Shown in pieces: positions 1 through 7,281 of a stretch of 10,736 bases of DNA. The notes under the pieces were generated by a model, which was given only the letters and a program-made list of their open reading frames with translations, was not told where the DNA came from and searched no databases. Position numbers and translations under genes: made by a program. Position 1 is the first letter of the stretch. Every line of letters starts with the position of its first letter. Origin of the DNA: Bacteroidales bacterium (GTDB lineage Bacteria > Bacteroidota > Bacteroidia > Bacteroidales > UBA12481); contig JAGHDB010000324.1 in NCBI GenBank assembly GCA_021160155.1, positions 1 to 10,736 on the forward strand. Direction: 5' to 3'.

Positions 1-1829
1 GGTAATGCTTTTATTTGGGGATAAAAAGCCGTAGGTATTTGTCCCACTACTTTTTCTTCAAGTTGTTCCTGCACTGAACGGGCATTCGGAGCAAAATTGT
101 AACTGTTTTCAAGATAACCTTTCACCGTAAATGTATAATAAGGCAATACGCCGATTTTGTTCAATACCTGTCGCAGTTTTGCAGTATGCCCCCGTCGTGA
201 TCCGGCTGTGGTAAATACCATCTGATTGGTCACGATCCATCCGGCCTGCAAGATTTTTTTCACTGCCTTAACCGTTTCTTCGGTCACCTCCATGGCAGAT
301 TCAATATGGGTTTGAATGACAAATTGCCGGATGCCGATTTTTACAGCTTTTTCTTTAAACTCTTTCAACACTTCGATTAATCCATCGGTGACCCGCATAG
401 GCAGGTAAGCGAGCAACCGGGTGCCCAGTCTGACTCTGACCATTTCAGCCAGTTTCTCACCCTCCTTACGCAATTTATTTGCCTCTTTTTTACGATACGC
501 CATCTCATACACTTCATCCAGTAATTTTCTCAATGAATTATCCGAACTCATCAGGGCATCTCCGCCGGTGATCAGGATATCCCGCAATTGGGCATCCTCC
601 TCAAAATAGTGCATTAAAGATCGCAACTTCTCGGGCCAGGTCATTTTCGGTTTCATTTTTTCAAGGTTGAAATTCAAATGACCTGCCTGAAAATCATACA
701 TCCGCTGACAGGAAACACACAATCCTCCACAGGCTCTGCCCACAGTATCCGGAATCAGGATCGCCACTTCGGGATATCTCCGGTGAATGTTGTGATGGGT
801 AGGCAGTATCCATCCGGCAGCATTGGGTTTTCCAGGTTCAACCCGGTCTTCAAGTTCCCATGCCACAATCTTGCCGAACTCCCTGATCAGAGGTTTATTC
901 ATCAGTACATAATCCCGGATGGTCCGGTCGGCTTCAGCCGCATATCCAAGAATCCTTGTATTCAATAAAGAAAGGTAATAGGGATTAATAAACAGCGGAA
1001 TACCTGCCCGGCGGCCCTCCTTCAGGAGTTCCATCCTTTCGTAACTGAGACTGTAATTTAAAAACTCATTTAATAATTCAGGTTCCCGGATGGCAAAACG
1101 CAGATGAAAGAGATGATTATTCCACCAGCGATTGACCTGTTTCACTTTTTGTTCATGAGTCAAACCCGGCTTAAAAAAGAATTTGGGATCATGATAATAT
1201 CCTTCATCAATTTTCCTTATAATCACCTCAATTATATGATCACGGTTTTGTTTTCGTTCATGTAACATCTCCGGATCCAGTCCGGACGGATGGCGATCCA
1301 TCCACTCCTGTACCTCCTCGGCCAGCGGTTTGGTCATCTTTTTCTTCTCGCCCGTAAACTGGAGAAAAAGGTGGTACATATCCTCGAAAAAATCGTATTT
1401 GGCGCCTCCAACACCCTGATTAGCCGCCAGCCACAATAATCTAAAAGGATTATTTAATGAAGTACGATTAATCTTAATATTTGGGTCGGTAAACTTAACT
1501 CCCGTGAAATCAATATAATCCATAATCCGTATAGCGGCATAATCCTGCCAGTCCAATTTGGTAAGATGATCCCTTCCCCTGATCTCTTTCTTGTAATATT
1601 GGTAGGCAATAGGATTTGACTCAAAATAATTCATTACCCACCCCCGGATCATTTCAATTGCCTCTTCAGGAGACTGGCTGGTAGACAAAATCATCTTCAG
1701 GCGGGGGACTTCGTTCAATAATTTATTCAGGATGCGATGTGACCGTATGTCTATCGCCACATGACTTAATTTAATATCTGATTTGGTATATGAATGACTC
1801 CCCCGGATTTTTCCATCATTTTTCATCAT
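1..1829 (-). CDS. KamA-family radical SAM aminomutase-like protein (3' end beyond window)
   Basis: The frame is open from the left edge back to tandem ATG codons at 1829 and 1826, giving 609 residues with no stop inside the window. The radical SAM cluster motif is CGGLCVSC (Cys367, Cys371, Cys374). It is followed by a LITGGDALM stretch near 419-427, which matches the SGGDAL SAM-binding segment of lysine 2,3-aminomutase. Further KamA-like blocks are RLGTRLLAYLPMR, a QTH segment, an NQMVF segment and LPYYTF near 562-567. These support a KamA-family radical SAM/PLP enzyme that would act in the cytoplasm. The N-terminal part before the cysteines is about 240 residues longer than in the clostridial enzyme. 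By eye, the residue at the lysine-binding Asp293 position is Lys570, so lysine may not be the substrate. The PLP lysine should lie near or beyond the left edge. Family assignment is firm; the substrate is unknown. Confidence 0.88.
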   Translation of the reverse strand, partial: MMKNDGKIRGSHSYTKSDIKLSHVAIDIRSHRILNKLLNEVPRLKMILSTSQSPEEAIEMIRGWVMNYFESNPIAYQYYKKEIRGRDHLTKLDWQDYAAIRIMDYIDFTGVKFTDPNIKINRTSLNNPFRLLWLAANQGVGGAKYDFFEDMYHLFLQFTGEKKKMTKPLAEEVQEWMDRHPSGLDPEMLHERKQNRDHIIEVIIRKIDEGYYHDPKFFFKPGLTHEQKVKQVNRWWNNHLFHLRFAIREPELLNEFLNYSLSYERMELLKEGRRAGIPLFINPYYLSLLNTRILGYAAEADRTIRDYVLMNKPLIREFGKIVAWELEDRVEPGKPNAAGWILPTHHNIHRRYPEVAILIPDTVGRACGGLCVSCQRMYDFQAGHLNFNLEKMKPKMTWPEKLRSLMHYFEEDAQLRDILITGGDALMSSDNSLRKLLDEVYEMAYRKKEANKLRKEGEKLAEMVRVRLGTRLLAYLPMRVTDGLIEVLKEFKEKAVKIGIRQFVIQTHIESAMEVTEETVKAVKKILQAGWIVTNQMVFTTAGSRRGHTAKLRQVLNKIGVLPYYTFTVKGYLENSYNFAPNARSVQEQLEEKVVGQIPTAFYPQIKAL

Positions 1830-1945
1830 ATAACCGATTTTAACTGTTTTTCAAAAAGGATGCTTAAATTACAAAAACCCGGGCAGAATACCAAAAAAAA
1901 GATCTATCCATCATCATATCTCAAATTAGTGATTATATTTAAAAC
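1830..1945. promoter_or_regulatory. Divergent intergenic region, weak promoter candidate
   Basis: This A/T-rich 116-bp gap separates the divergent KamA-like gene and the MFS gene, so it must hold at least the proximal promoter of one or both. On the minus strand a TTTG (1892-1895) lies 20 bp upstream of TAATTTAA (1864-1871). The spacing fits the Bacteroidota -33/-7 promoter, but the -7 box matches only four of the six fixed positions of TAnnTTTG. No convincing -7 box was found on the plus strand for the transporter. I see no long palindrome that would suggest an operator, and no Shine-Dalgarno site before either start. Confidence 0.25.
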
Positions 1946-3274
1946 ATGCAGAAAAGTCGTTTATTCTTCTGGTCGATCACCATTGCTTTAGGTGGTTTTC
2001 TTTTTGGGTTTGATACCGCAGTAATTTCAGGTGCCGAGCAATCGATCCAGCACCTGTGGCATTTAAGCGATGTAAAGCACGGCCTGGCAATGGCTATTGC
2101 GCTGTACGGAACCGTATTGGGGGCTTTGCTCGGAGGATTACCTGCGGATGCCTGGGGTCGAAAACGCACCCTGATCATGGTCGCTTTACTGTACCTGGTG
2201 AGCGCCATCGGATCCGCCATGGCTCCTGAAGTCTATTCATTTATGGTATTCCGTTTTATCGGGGGTATTGGTGTTGGAGCTTCATCCGTAGTAGCACCGA
2301 TCTACATCTCCGAGCTGGCTCCGCCGGCACGCCGGGGGAGACTGGTAATCCTTTTTCAGTTGAATATCGTTCTGGGTATTTTTCTGGCTTACCTTTCGAA
2401 CTATCTGATCGGCAGCGGCAGTGAAACCAGCTGGAGATGGATGCTGGGTGTTGAAGCTGTTCCGGCTTTTCTTTTCTTTCTGTTTATTTTCGGTGTGCCT
2501 GAAAGTCCCCGTTGGTTGTTTATCCGTAAAAAAGATGAAAAAGAAGCCTCCCGGATCGTTACCCTGGTTGATCCGGATCATGCCGTTGAAATTCTTAAAA
2601 TGATCCGGAATGCTGCCCATGAAGCAAAACCCAAGAGATTCTCTTTTGAACTCTTCTCCGGTAAATACAATTTTCCGATCCTGCTGGCAGTGCTCATTGC
2701 GGTTTTCAATCAACTCACCGGGATCAATGCGGTGATCTATTATGCACCAAGAATTTTTGATCTGACCGGTATCACCCGTGATTCAGCTCTTTTGTCAACC
2801 GTTGGGATCGGATCGGTCAATATGATCTTTACTTTTTTAGGAATGGCGGCCATTGACCGTTTTGGGAGAAAAACACTGATGTATTTCGGGTCATTTGGTT
2901 TGATATTGGCTCTCGGACTGCTTTCTCGGGCATTCTACCTGGATATCTTTAAAACCGTTCCCTATCTGTTGTTTCTCTATATCGCCTTCTTTGCGCTCTC
3001 TCAGGGAGCCGTTATCTGGGTATTCATTTCAGAAATATTCCCCAACCGGGTCAGAGCTGCCGGACAGTCACTTGGCAGTTTTACCCATTGGACCATGGCA
3101 GCTGTCATGACCAATGCCTTTCCGTTTTTTGTCAACAAATTTCACGGGGGGCCTATTTTCCTCTTCTTTTTCATCATGATGCTTTTCCAGCTGTTGTTTG
3201 TCTGGAAAATCATGCCTGAAGCCCGGCATATTTCACTGGAAGAACTGGGTCGTAAAATGGTTCGGCGCAAGTGA
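1946..3274 (+). CDS. MFS sugar porter (XylE/GLUT-type sugar:H+ symporter)
   Basis: A 442-residue inner-membrane transporter of the MFS sugar porter family, which moves a monosaccharide into the cell, usually with a proton. Family signatures appear in order. TM1 carries FGFDTAVISG, with Asp23 at the position of the XylE proton-coupling Asp27. GRKRT is at 71-75 after TM2, and Arg103 sits in TM4. PESPRW at 185-190 ends the N-terminal half. TM7 has NQLTGINAVIYY (255-266), with Gln256 and Asn261 matching sugar-binding residues of XylE. DRFGRKT is at 304-310, WVFISEIFPNRVRA at 358-371, and a MPEARHISLEEL tail replaces the usual PETKGKTLEE. About 12 hydrophobic segments fit the family. The ATG at 1946 begins just before TM1, as expected. 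It is convergent with the glycosidase operon and could import galactose or another released sugar, but FucP-type fucose transporters belong to a different family. The substrate is inferred only from context. Confidence 0.93.
   Translation: MQKSRLFFWSITIALGGFLFGFDTAVISGAEQSIQHLWHLSDVKHGLAMAIALYGTVLGALLGGLPADAWGRKRTLIMVALLYLVSAIGSAMAPEVYSFMVFRFIGGIGVGASSVVAPIYISELAPPARRGRLVILFQLNIVLGIFLAYLSNYLIGSGSETSWRWMLGVEAVPAFLFFLFIFGVPESPRWLFIRKKDEKEASRIVTLVDPDHAVEILKMIRNAAHEAKPKRFSFELFSGKYNFPILLAVLIAVFNQLTGINAVIYYAPRIFDLTGITRDSALLSTVGIGSVNMIFTFLGMAAIDRFGRKTLMYFGSFGLILALGLLSRAFYLDIFKTVPYLLFLYIAFFALSQGAVIWVFISEIFPNRVRAAGQSLGSFTHWTMAAVMTNAFPFFVNKFHGGPIFLFFFIMMLFQLLFVWKIMPEARHISLEELGRKMVRRK
3233..3274. other. 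Convergent 3' overlap of MFS and sulfatase genes
   Basis: The plus-strand transporter stop (TGA 3272-3274) lies inside the minus-strand sulfatase frame, whose own stop is at 3233-3235. The last 42 bp of both genes are therefore shared in antisense. The final 13 sulfatase residues are complementary to the transporter's C-terminal SLEELGRKMVRRK region. No hairpin terminator was seen on either strand near the junction. Confidence 0.85.
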
Positions 3275-4831
3275 CATCAGACTATCAACCAATTCAGGAT
3301 AATCACCTGCAATATTAACCGTCTCATAAGGATCATTCAACTGGTCATATAACTCAATCACCGGCTGCTGTTTTCTGAAATACCGGGTAACCCGGTACCG
3401 TTCGGTTCGCAGTGTAATTCCCTGACGGAAAAACCCATAAGCCGCCTGAACCGGATTCTGAAGTCCGCGTTCAGAAAAGAGCGCTGCAAAACTTTTTCCA
3501 TCCCCTTTATAAGGCATCTCTAACCCACACAAATCCATTAAAGTAGGATAAATATCCACTGTACTGACCACTTCATTGGCTACTACTCCCGCATGATACT
3601 GTTTAGGAACCCGCATGATCAGCGCACTGCGTAAAGCCCATTCAAAAAGGGTATGTTTCCCCCAAACCCGGTGATCTCCCAGATGCCAGCCATGATCCCC
3701 CCAAACCACCACAATGGTGTTATTATCAAGCCCCAGCCGCTTTAATTCATCCAGTACTTTACCGATCTGTGCATCTGCATAGCTGACTGCCGCAAAATAG
3801 GCATGCCGGATTTTTCTGGCGTAAGCATCCGACAGCGGATGGTCAAGCGACGCTTTTTCTTCACCCAACGCGTAGTTGTTAAATTCCCCGCTATTATGCA
3901 GACTGGCCCGGTTGATCCCCTCCGGTATTCCGGGGACCGGGGTTAACGGGATCTGATCCTCATTATATAAATCCCAGTACTTCTCCGGTGAATTAAAAGG
4001 CAAATGCGGCCTGAAAAATCCAACGGCCAATAAAAACGGCTGTTCCCGGCTATTGCTCAACCTTCTAAACCTTCTAAACCTTCTAAACTTCCTCATCTTC
4101 CCCAGTTCCCTCAACTTTTCCACCGCCCTCCTGGCCATCAGTCCGTCAGGGTATCCCTCGTCATCCACATCTCCGCACTCATAAGGTTTAACCTGATGTT
4201 TTAAAGTGTTCCGATTGCTGCCATCCGCATATCCGAAAAAAGCATTCCAGCCTGTTCCCCAACGACCCGTCTCCAGCATCCATTCATCCCAGCTTCTGGG
4301 TAATTCGAGTTGGGTTCCCTGCGGTTGGTTGTATCCATACAGATACCCATCGGAATAGTGGCTGATTTTACCGATTCCAACCGTATAATATCCCTGATTA
4401 TGAAGATAATGAATAAAACTTTCAGGCAGCGTGGTATCCGACAGAAGGGTAGGCTTTAATTTCTGCGGATTTTTTTCAGGATGATACCTTCCGGAGATTG
4501 TCCTCCGGATCGCTTCATTTCCATCCTGCACCCGGTTCCGGGGCAGCAAACCGGTAAGCAGGTTATAGCGCGAAGCTCCGCAGGTGGGCACATTGGCATA
4601 ATGGTGATTGAAAAGCACTCCCTGGGCCGCCAGCCGGTCGAGGTTAGGTGTCCGGATCATCTTATTACCGTAACATCCCAATTCAGGCCGGAGATCATCC
4701 ACGCAAATCAACAGTATATTAGGCCGTTCGGGTTGTTTGTCACCACAAGAAGCCAACACCGGAAGCAGGGAAATAGCTGTAGAGACCTGTAGCAGCGACC
4801 ATGAAATATTGTGTTTGTCAGGTTTTTGCAT
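3233..4831 (-). CDS. S1-family sulfatase lipoprotein (iduronate-2-sulfatase-like)
   Basis: A 532-residue type I sulfatase expected to hydrolyse a sulfate ester on a glycan in the periplasm or at the outer membrane. A signal peptide ends at lipobox LASC (Cys29). Metal-ligand Asp45-Asp46 (VDDLRPELGCYGN) follow. The formylglycine site is CGASR (Cys84, Arg88), a C-x-A-x-R variant that needs a maturase encoded elsewhere. RPHLPF is near 274-279, and GDHGWHLGDH supplies Asp379, His380 and His383, followed by Lys392. The order and spacing resemble iduronate-2-sulfatase-like S1 enzymes; the natural substrate is unknown. Residues 239-259 form an odd three-residue repeat (K/E/R-hydrophobic-R) encoded by a 9-bp DNA repeat. 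I chose the ATG at 4831, 4 bp after the GH29 stop, because it gives a compact lipoprotein signal. An ATG at 4855 or a GTG at 4873 would overlap that gene. Its 3' end overlaps the transporter. Confidence 0.92.
   Translation of the reverse strand: MQKPDKHNISWSLLQVSTAISLLPVLASCGDKQPERPNILLICVDDLRPELGCYGNKMIRTPNLDRLAAQGVLFNHHYANVPTCGASRYNLLTGLLPRNRVQDGNEAIRRTISGRYHPEKNPQKLKPTLLSDTTLPESFIHYLHNQGYYTVGIGKISHYSDGYLYGYNQPQGTQLELPRSWDEWMLETGRWGTGWNAFFGYADGSNRNTLKHQVKPYECGDVDDEGYPDGLMARRAVEKLRELGKMRKFRRFRRFRRLSNSREQPFLLAVGFFRPHLPFNSPEKYWDLYNEDQIPLTPVPGIPEGINRASLHNSGEFNNYALGEEKASLDHPLSDAYARKIRHAYFAAVSYADAQIGKVLDELKRLGLDNNTIVVVWGDHGWHLGDHRVWGKHTLFEWALRSALIMRVPKQYHAGVVANEVVSTVDIYPTLMDLCGLEMPYKGDGKSFAALFSERGLQNPVQAAYGFFRQGITLRTERYRVTRYFRKQQPVIELYDQLNDPYETVNIAGDYPELVDSLMSLAPNHFTTQFFQ
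4055..4117 (-). repeat. Degenerate 9-bp tandem repeat within the sulfatase CDS
   Basis: Seven 9-bp units lie end to end. The central three are perfect TTTAGAAGG copies on the minus strand (plus-strand CCTTCTAAA at 4061-4087). The flanking units are degenerate, of the type AAGTTGAGG / AAGATGAGG / AGGTTGAGC. Because nine is a multiple of three the frame stays open. It encodes a three-residue period (KLR, ELG, KMR, KFR, RFR, RFR, RLS) just before the QPFLLAVGFF strand, where related sulfatases usually have a short loop. The array may have expanded by slippage or derive from an inserted short repeat. Confidence 0.85.
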
Positions 4832-4835
4832 AGAC

Positions 4836-5966
4836 TTATACTTTCGGGAAACCATTCTTTCTGAGATATTCACCCACGCTTCTCAATGTGGCTGCATCCT
4901 GTTGATCAACAGACCCATCCGGCAGGGGCCCTGTATTGAGTAACAAATTGGCATTGAATTGGGCTGCATACCTGAGATTTTCCAGAATGGAATCCGCACC
5001 ACGGTGCTTGCCGTCATATTTTTTGTGATAACCCCATCCCGCAATATTCGCACAAATTTCTATGGGTTTACCACTGGCAATCATCTCCCGTGTTTTTTCA
5101 GGATTCCGTGCCGGCCAGTGATATTCAGGAGCATAATAATCTTCGGTACCCAGATAGCCCCATTTAGAAGATATCAGTGTTTGCGGCTGTAATTTTCTGA
5201 TCAATTGATAGGTTTCCGGAATTCTGAATTTTTCAATCTGCCCGCTAACCGGAGTACCGTATCCATCCAGCCAGATGCTGGCAACCGGGCCATACTGTGT
5301 CAACAGTTCGGTCAATTGTGCATGCATGAAATCTATATAGCGGTTCAGGTCATGTTTGTCTCCATAATGGTAATACGGCTCCGGGGGATTATACTTAGGA
5401 CGGGCATTGCCACCCCACCGGTCGTTATTTGGGGCATCCGGATGGCGCCAGTCTCTGCCATGAGAATAATACAAGCATAATCCGACCCCTTTTTTGGCAC
5501 ATGCATTGGCCAGTTCTTCAACCAGATCACGTTTTGCCGGTGAATTAACACTGTTAAAGTCTGTGGTTTTTGTCCTGAAAAGGCAAAAACTGTCGTGATG
5601 ACGGGAGGTAATATTGACATATTTCATTTCTGCCTCAATAGCCAGGTTTACAATAAAATCGGCATCAAAATTTTCTGCTGTAAACCGGTTTTTCAATTTT
5701 TCATACTCTTTAACCGGTATTTTTTCAATGAACTGTACCCATTCACCCCTTCCCAGCAAACTGTACACACCATAATGCAAAAACAGGCCGAATTTCGCCT
5801 CCCTGAACCATCGCAGCGCAGCATATAAAGGGTCATCACCATAATCCGCGGCATAATTGCGCAGGTAAGAGGGGACCTTCTCCGGGGAGCAACGCAGCAG
5901 ATAAGCTGACGCAATCAATATCCCCATGGCTTTTGTAAAATCTCTTCGGGTTATGTGTTTGCTCAT
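4836..5966 (-). CDS. GH29 alpha-L-fucosidase-like enzyme, short form with Tat signal
   Basis: A 376-residue glycoside hydrolase of family GH29, which removes terminal alpha-L-fucose (or in some members alpha-L-galactose) with retention. The N-terminus carries a twin-arginine motif, TRRDFTK (Arg7-Arg8), then a hydrophobic stretch and LLRC (Cys26). This suggests folded export and possibly lipid attachment. GH29 core motifs are FGLFLHYG (His64), SRHHDSFCLF (His123-His124) and IWLDGYG with the expected nucleophile Asp234. YYAPEYHW places Glu281 where the acid/base of many GH29 enzymes sits, and LLLNTGPLPDG is near the end. The protein stops soon after the barrel and appears to lack the C-terminal beta-sandwich usual in the family. 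I prefer the ATG at 5966; an in-frame TTG at 5987 would only add residues before the Tat motif. It lies 52 bp downstream of the transglutaminase-like gene and 4 bp upstream of the sulfatase. Confidence 0.9.
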   Translation of the reverse strand: MSKHITRRDFTKAMGILIASAYLLRCSPEKVPSYLRNYAADYGDDPLYAALRWFREAKFGLFLHYGVYSLLGRGEWVQFIEKIPVKEYEKLKNRFTAENFDADFIVNLAIEAEMKYVNITSRHHDSFCLFRTKTTDFNSVNSPAKRDLVEELANACAKKGVGLCLYYSHGRDWRHPDAPNNDRWGGNARPKYNPPEPYYHYGDKHDLNRYIDFMHAQLTELLTQYGPVASIWLDGYGTPVSGQIEKFRIPETYQLIRKLQPQTLISSKWGYLGTEDYYAPEYHWPARNPEKTREMIASGKPIEICANIAGWGYHKKYDGKHRGADSILENLRYAAQFNANLLLNTGPLPDGSVDQQDAATLRSVGEYLRKNGFPKV

Positions 5967-6018
5967 AATTGTCTTGAATACCGTCAAGGGTATTTTTTAA
6001 TATTTTATGCGACTTTTA

Positions 6019-7230
6019 TCACTTATCCATATTCAGCCTGACCATCTGTTCATTTTTCTTACCGGTAATAATTGCCCAGCTTTTTTCAAACTGACCGGTC
6101 TCACCAACGGTTGAAAACGTATAGTTTGTATTTTTCTTCAACTTAAAAATCAAATACCGGTTCAGATCATCTGTCGGTGAAGGAGTATAGCCGAAATCCA
6201 CTTGTTTGCCCCTAAGTTGTACCACCAGTTTCCGGTGCAGGCGGTTGCCGCTTTGTCCCGTGTCTCCCCCGTTTTCATACAGAACCACTTTTACCAGCAG
6301 TTCATCGGGATTCAGCTCATTACCCTTAAGTTGCTGCTGATAGATCCGGATGTACCGGTCGGTGACATTCCGGGCATGAATGGTACTGTCATTCTTTGCC
6401 CAGCTCATCGGGAAATGGCAGTTTCCGGGTTTATAGGTTACGGCATAGATCCAGTGCAGAGGATCAGCAGGATCCGCCTTGCCGGCATCAGCCACGAACC
6501 AGCTTTTGTTCAGGGCATCCGGATAATATTCGGTGAAGTACCATTTACCATCTATCCATACCTCCACCCAACTATGATTGCCCCGCATATTCGTCCACAT
6601 TGCCGTACCGGCGAAACGGGCCGGTATCCCTACCGACCTGAATGCATCCACCAGCAGAAAAGAGAGACCGGTGCAGGTGGCCATCTGTTCTTTGATGGCC
6701 TGAAACGGACTGATATCCACGCGGCTGCGCTTGGTGTTATAGACCACACCCAGTTCTTTTTGAATGTTCCGGTTGACTGAATCGATGGCGGCATAAATAT
6801 CTTTACAGTCCCGCACATAAGGTTCGAAGCGTGCATAAAACTCCGGGCGCCACAGATCGCGATGCTCCAGCAGAGAAGCATACGGCAAAACCTCATTCAT
6901 AAAGATCTCTTCAGGCAATTTCTTGCACCATGGGAAAGTTTCCCGGGCCTGATAGGCCCATTTCGTATTTTTAAGGATAAAATCTGCAGAAAGTATTTTC
7001 AGGTCCTGTTCAGGCATATAAGCAATTAAAAAGGCCACACCTTTTTTTTGCTCTTTGGGTGCCTGATCCAATGCCTGCCGAAGTTCGGGAGCATTATCTC
7101 CTGCCTTTGTTAATGCCTGGTTGACCAGGACTGCTGTATCCGGATCAACCTGGTGTGACCAGTTTGACCGGCAGGAAACCAACCGGGTAATAAAAAGAAC
7201 CAGAAGGAGTAGCTGTACTAATTTTTTCAT
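6019..7230 (-). CDS. Transglutaminase-like (papain-fold) lipoprotein
   Basis: A 403-residue exported protein. It starts with a Lys-Lys n-region, a leucine-rich core and lipobox LVSC (Cys20). The helical region (about 25-175) has no clear assignment. A transglutaminase-like core follows: TCTGLSFLLVDAFRSVGIPAR with catalytic Cys186, GNHSWVEVW with His219, and TEYYPDALN with Asp238. The Cys-His-Asp triad is therefore complete. Residues from about 275 to the end look like a beta-rich accessory domain. Members of this fold include cross-linking enzymes, cysteine proteases and peptide:N-glycanases, so chemistry cannot be assigned from the triad alone. The operon position between two GH29 genes suggests an accessory role on glycoprotein or peptide-linked substrate, but this is inference. 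I chose the ATG at 7230 because the signal peptide begins there; an ATG at 7248 would add six residues. The gap to the upstream GH29 gene is 51 bp. Confidence 0.85.
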   Translation of the reverse strand: MKKLVQLLLLVLFITRLVSCRSNWSHQVDPDTAVLVNQALTKAGDNAPELRQALDQAPKEQKKGVAFLIAYMPEQDLKILSADFILKNTKWAYQARETFPWCKKLPEEIFMNEVLPYASLLEHRDLWRPEFYARFEPYVRDCKDIYAAIDSVNRNIQKELGVVYNTKRSRVDISPFQAIKEQMATCTGLSFLLVDAFRSVGIPARFAGTAMWTNMRGNHSWVEVWIDGKWYFTEYYPDALNKSWFVADAGKADPADPLHWIYAVTYKPGNCHFPMSWAKNDSTIHARNVTDRYIRIYQQQLKGNELNPDELLVKVVLYENGGDTGQSGNRLHRKLVVQLRGKQVDFGYTPSPTDDLNRYLIFKLKKNTNYTFSTVGETGQFEKSWAIITGKKNEQMVRLNMDK

Positions 7231-7281
7231 GGTTTTTTCGTAATTCATGAAGCATAAAATATCTATCCCATTTGAAAATCA

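Noticed and set aside
421..968. Plus-strand open frames of 62 and 96 codons
   Set aside because: They lie antisense to the KamA-like gene, whose conserved motifs are on the minus strand; the translations show no family features.
1..1829. Whether the radical SAM protein could be the sulfatase maturase
   Set aside because: Its blocks (TGGDAL, GTRL, NQMV, PYY) match the KamA family, and I see no SPASM-type cysteine-rich region in the visible part, so it is not an anSME.
2282..2713. Minus-strand open frame of 143 codons inside the MFS gene
   Set aside because: The plus frame has clear sugar-porter motifs across the same interval; the minus frame is low-complexity and unrecognisable.
4055..4117. 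CRISPR array
   Set aside because: Units are 9 bp with no spacers, in frame within a coding sequence; this is a simple tandem repeat.
5967..6018. Promoter in the gap between the transglutaminase-like and short GH29 genes
   Set aside because: The A/T-rich 52-bp gap has no TAnnTTTG box; operon read-through is the simpler explanation.
6202..6780. Plus-strand open frame of 192 codons
   Set aside because: It is antisense to the transglutaminase-like gene over its catalytic region and has no recognisable motif or leader. It is a shadow of a constrained minus-strand frame.
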